Shown: positions 61,383 to 64,000 of the stretch, one piece after another | How the letters are laid out: each line of letters opens with the position of its first letter | Numbering within the stretch: position 1 is the first letter of the stretch | Assembly (NCBI GenBank): GCA_965248775.1 | Contig: OZ252150.1 | Coordinates: 5,270,001 to 5,334,000, forward strand | From: JBHHUI01 sp965248775 | GTDB taxonomy: Bacteria; Chloroflexota; Anaerolineae; Anaerolineales; JBHHUI01 | DNA: 64,000 bases | Direction of reading: 5' to 3' | Program-made: the position numbers and the translations under genes | Notes under the pieces: model-generated | Seen by the model: only the letters and a program-made list of their open reading frames with translations | Told to the model about the DNA's origin: nothing | Databases searched by the model: none

Positions 61383-62343
61383 GGTAAGACCAGACCCCAT
61401 CTTTTTCTTCGGCGAATACTTTTCCTTCGCTCTCCAGTAGGTCAATGTAGCCGACGATCATCCAGAGTCCGGCGAAACGAAATGCCGGCGGATAGTGGGC
61501 ATACATAATTGGAAGCAGTTCCCCCAATGTCTTGAAGCCTTTACGCAGATGTTGCAGACATTCCTCCTTGCGGTTTTGAATGCGCTCCCGCTGGTGGCGG
61601 ATGAGTTCGCGATGCTCTGTGAAGGGATCGCCGTGCCCGGGAAAGACCTTCTCAATTTCGAGCGCTTCCACACGTTCGAGCGAGGCCAGATATTGCAGAA
61701 GCGGCTTTCCCCGTCGGTGTGTTCCATCCACCGGACGTTCGACAATGGGAGTTGGAGTCAACGCCAAAAGCATATCTGTTGAAAGAAAGTGGTGAAAGTC
61801 TGGTTGGTAGAAGCAGGTCAATGTGCTGGCGTGGCCTGGGGTGTGTAAGACCTGCCAGTTTGCTCCACCCATAGAGAGTTGATCCTCAGTTGTAAATGTC
61901 TTTACCCGTTTCGCTGGAACTGTTTCACAGACGTCCTGCACCGTAGCCATATACTTAAGGATCGGTTCGCTCGCTTCAGGTGCCAATCCAAAACTACCCA
62001 GCAAGTAATCGCTGTAATAGGCCAGCCGCTCCCGCCACTTATCCTCAAAATCCACCAGCCAGGCGAACGTGGATTCGAGGACCCAGATTTCTGCATTCCC
62101 TGCGCGCGTTATCGTTGCGGCGAGCCCGAAATGATCGACGTGGTGATGAGAAACAATCACCCTAGCGAGGTCCGCCGTGGCAAGATCATGCTTGGCCAGC
62201 CCTTCCTGCAATGCGGCCAGACTTTCCGCCGACTTAAGTCCAGTGTCCACCAAAACCGGTTCAGGTTCGGTGAAGAGATAGGCATTTACGGTGCCGACCG
62301 GCAGCCCGGTGGGCAGTTCAATCCGAATAGGCGCTGCTTGCAT
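61366..62343 (-). CDS. MBL-fold hydrolase
   Basis: 325 aa. Complete metal motif: VIVSHHHVDHFGL (HxHxDH), HTPGHASTLTC (His), FLSTDMLLALTP (Asp) and VFPGHGDP (His). C-terminal helical region with LGELLPIMYAHYP is typical of a group of lactonase/thioesterase-like hydrolases. First gene of the minus-strand unit with hyuA. Substrate cannot be read from sequence. Confidence 0.87.
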   Translation of the reverse strand: MQAAPIRIELPTGLPVGTVNAYLFTEPEPVLVDTGLKSAESLAALQEGLAKHDLATADLARVIVSHHHVDHFGLAATITRAGNAEIWVLESTFAWLVDFEDKWRERLAYYSDYLLGSFGLAPEASEPILKYMATVQDVCETVPAKRVKTFTTEDQLSMGGANWQVLHTPGHASTLTCFYQPDFHHFLSTDMLLALTPTPIVERPVDGTHRRGKPLLQYLASLERVEALEIEKVFPGHGDPFTEHRELIRHQRERIQNRKEECLQHLRKGFKTLGELLPIMYAHYPPAFRFAGLWMIVGYIDLLESEGKVFAEEKDGVWSYHAYRD

Positions 62344-62399
62344 CCGGCCAAATATAGCGGCTCACACTACAAATGCCAATCAAGTGCGTTATAATCATG

Positions 62400-62417
62400 C
62401 TGTGATATTTATCACAG
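62400..62417. promoter_or_regulatory. CRP-like palindrome upstream of cupredoxin gene
   Basis: Perfect 18-bp palindrome CTGTGATATTTATCACAG, containing TGTGA-N6-TCACA, the CRP/FNR-family consensus. It lies 5 nt after a TATAAT (62390-62395) and 12 nt before another -10-like TATACT (62430-62435). It could repress the first or activate the second promoter, or serve the divergent MBL/hyuA unit. Confidence 0.6.
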
Positions 62418-62448
62418 AATAGTTTGTAATATACTCATTTGGAGGATT

Positions 62449-62814
62449 ATGATGAAGTTTTTCCGAGTGCAACTAATGACAGTCGTGTTCGTTTTTCTTA
62501 GTGTCATGTTGGTTGCTTGTGGCGGTGGTCCAGGTTCGGTAAGTTTCAACATCGAAGGTCAGGACATTTTATACGACAATACGAGCTTGACTGCACAGGT
62601 CGGCCAGGAAGTGACCGTGACCCTAGAGAATGTCGGTGCGCTCGAGCATTCTTTTCTCATCGATGAACTCGGCGTGGATAGCGGTAGCGTGGCGGCGGGC
62701 GCGAGTGGAACAGTGACGTTCACACCCAGCACAGCCGGCACCTTCACCTTCTATTGCAATATCCCCGGACACTCCGATGCAGGCATGGTTGGTGAGCTGA
62801 CAGTCAGTCAGTAA
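62449..62814 (+). CDS. cupredoxin-domain lipoprotein
   Basis: 121 aa. Lipobox MLVACG with Cys24, then a plastocyanin-like fold: EHSFLI (His ligand, about residue 66) and TFYCNIPGHSDAGMVG (Cys, His and Met ligands, about 103-115) make a type I copper site. Extracytoplasmic electron carrier. ATG 62449 with GGAGG three to four nt upstream; ATG 62452 would have better spacing. A CRP-like site upstream suggests control by oxygen, redox or carbon state. Confidence 0.88.
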   Translation: MMKFFRVQLMTVVFVFLSVMLVACGGGPGSVSFNIEGQDILYDNTSLTAQVGQEVTVTLENVGALEHSFLIDELGVDSGSVAAGASGTVTFTPSTAGTFTFYCNIPGHSDAGMVGELTVSQ

Positions 62815-62843
62815 TTTTAGGCCCGTTTTAATAAAGCAGTTTC

Positions 62844-62898
62844 CGCCCCAGTCCCGGATTTATAACGACCCAGTTCGTTTCTGGGCTGGACTGGGGCG
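62844..62898 (+). terminator. nested hairpin between cupredoxin and rimO
   Basis: Perfect 11-bp outer stem CGCCCCAGTCC/GGACTGGGGCG (62844-62854 with 62888-62898) enclosing a second stem CCCAG/CTGGG (62869-62885). No T tract, so termination is uncertain; it may be a processing or stability element. Confidence 0.5.
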
Positions 62899-62941
62899 AC
62901 ACTGTGCTGGACTAGGGGAACCGACGACAACTTAGAACAAT

Positions 62942-64000
62942 ATGTCGAAGAGTGACAATTTTTATCTACTCTCACTCGGTTGTGCGAAGAACACGGTCGA
63001 TAGTGAGAGTATGGCAGAACTGCTCGGTGGGGCCGGCTATGCCGGTGTTGCAGGGCCGGATGAGGCGCGCGTATTAATTGTTAACACCTGCGGCTTTATT
63101 GGACCTGCAAAAAAAGAATCTGTCGATGCGCTCCGGGACCTGGCAGAAGGCAAGCGCGAGGATCAGTACCTGATCGCCGCCGGCTGCCTGTCACAACGCT
63201 ATGGTGCCCAGTTGCTGCAGCAAGTACCGGGCATTGATGGCATCATCGGCACCCGGCGCTGGATGGACATCGTTGACCTCGTTGAAAATATTCGGGACCG
63301 CAAGCATCCCGAGCCGGTCTATCATCTGCCGGACGAGGCCGTTACCGTTGGTCAGGACGAACAGGGTGCGATGCGTACTGCAATTCAGGGCAGCAGCGCC
63401 TATCTAAAAATTGCGGACGGTTGTCGGCGGCCGTGTGCTTTTTGCGCAATCCCCTTAATCAAGGGCACGCATGTGAGCCGCAAGCCCGAACTGATCCTTG
63501 CCGAGGCGCAGCGTTTGCAAGCAGCCGGTATTCAGGAGCTGGTGCTCATCTCGCAGGATACGACAGATTACGGCCACGATCTGGGCATCAAAAATGGTCT
63601 GGCGCAGCTGCTGGATCAGATTGTGGCAGCCGCCCCCGAAATTCCCTGGATACGCATTATGTATGCTTATCCGGGCTATGTGACCGATCAACTTATCGAA
63701 ACCATGGCGCGTCACGACCAAATATTGCCCTACCTGGATATGCCCCTGCAGCACGGCAATCGTGATGTGTTGGTACGCATGAAGCGCCCGGCGAAAATCG
63801 AATGGGTGCATGAGACCGTTTCCAAGATGCGTGCTGCCATGCCGGACCTGGCAATTCGCTCGACCTTCATTGTGGGCTATCCCGGTGAAACGGAAGCGGA
63901 ATTTCAGGCTCTGCTGGATTTCACCGCCGAACTTGAATTCGATCGACTCGGGGCGTTTACGTTTTCATTTGAACCCGGCACGACGAGTGAGCCTTTGGGG
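62942..64000 (+). CDS. rimO: ribosomal protein S12 methylthiotransferase RimO (3' end outside window)
   Basis: Radical SAM enzyme that methylthiolates an Asp of ribosomal protein S12. N-terminal UPF0004 domain with LSLGCAKNTVDSESM and VNTCGFI and AAGCLSQRY (three Cys for the auxiliary cluster), then the radical SAM domain with DGCRRPCAFCAIPLIKG (CxxxCxxC, about residue 160-167). The LGCAKN and CGFI forms fit RimO rather than MiaB. 353 codons are visible; the frame is open to the last base of the window. ATG 62942 lacks a strong binding site. Confidence 0.93.
   Translation, partial: MSKSDNFYLLSLGCAKNTVDSESMAELLGGAGYAGVAGPDEARVLIVNTCGFIGPAKKESVDALRDLAEGKREDQYLIAAGCLSQRYGAQLLQQVPGIDGIIGTRRWMDIVDLVENIRDRKHPEPVYHLPDEAVTVGQDEQGAMRTAIQGSSAYLKIADGCRRPCAFCAIPLIKGTHVSRKPELILAEAQRLQAAGIQELVLISQDTTDYGHDLGIKNGLAQLLDQIVAAAPEIPWIRIMYAYPGYVTDQLIETMARHDQILPYLDMPLQHGNRDVLVRMKRPAKIEWVHETVSKMRAAMPDLAIRSTFIVGYPGETEAEFQALLDFTAELEFDRLGAFTFSFEPGTTSEPLG

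Noticed and set aside
1..64000. CRISPR array, tRNA or rRNA genes, prophage genes
   Set aside because: No regularly spaced direct repeats, no cloverleaf with CCA-type acceptor and T-loop, no rRNA-like conserved stretches and no phage structural genes were seen in either strand.

Overview
The window looks like a chromosomal segment of a member of the Chloroflexota, most likely an Anaerolineae-like lineage. This is inferred from the Thr/Pro-rich linkers of secreted proteins, the phosphomutase-like/DUF3090/SCO1664-like trio, the DUF2330 and LysM proteins, the short EF-Ts and the infC-rpmI-rplT and rpsB-tsf-pyrH-frr-uppS-cdsA order. No rRNA, tRNA, CRISPR array or prophage was seen. Base composition is even.

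Region by region. 1-3.6 kb: sensor histidine kinase (probably cut by the left edge), alanyl-tRNA editing protein, degenerate metallo-beta-lactamase-fold protein. 3.6-6.9 kb: infC (AUU start), rpmI, rplT, terminator, SpoU-type methyltransferase, membrane protein. 6.95-8.0 kb: an IS982-like element with intact ends that has replaced the last codons of a metallopeptidase gene. 9.3-19.9 kb: core block rpsB, tsf, pyrH, frr, uppS, cdsA, glpX, rho, then a LysM/M23 peptidase, a HAD hydrolase and a glycosyltransferase. 19.9-28.1 kb: a broken MBL hydrolase, CYTH protein, rarA, DUF389 protein, nitroreductase, the phosphatase/DUF3090/kinase-fold trio and homoserine dehydrogenase.

28.1-35.1 kb is the most interesting accessory block. 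A promoter, a 27-codon leader ORF carrying an Arg-Val-Arg motif and two tandem near-identical terminators precede GNAT, HAD, GNAT, MFS, GNAT and a YcaQ/AlkX-like DNA glycosylase gene. This is the layout of a ribosome-attenuated, probably drug-responsive operon. 35.1-49.5 kb: phosphoesterase, sugar isomerase-like protein (frameshifted), PQQ-type dehydrogenase lipoprotein, GT-C-type and GT2 glycosyltransferases, aldo/keto reductase, indoleamine 2,3-dioxygenase-like protein, YtxH protein under a tandem operator, DUF5666-like protein, K+ channel. 48.1-52.3 kb: two tandem DUF2330 paralogues separated by an IS630-like element. 52.5-64 kb: DsbA-like protein, uracil-DNA glycosylase, KAP NTPase fused to a degenerate serine-protease domain, hydantoinase/oxoprolinase subunits split by a LysM gene, MBL hydrolase, cupredoxin with a CRP-like palindrome, and rimO cut by the right edge.

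A recurring theme is genes broken by one nucleotide change: in-frame stops at 20233, 31109, 32820 and 49426, and single-base frameshifts near 7420, 36457 and 54568. All lie in accessory genes while the essential genes are intact. This fits recent pseudogenisation, but assembly error cannot be excluded from the sequence alone.
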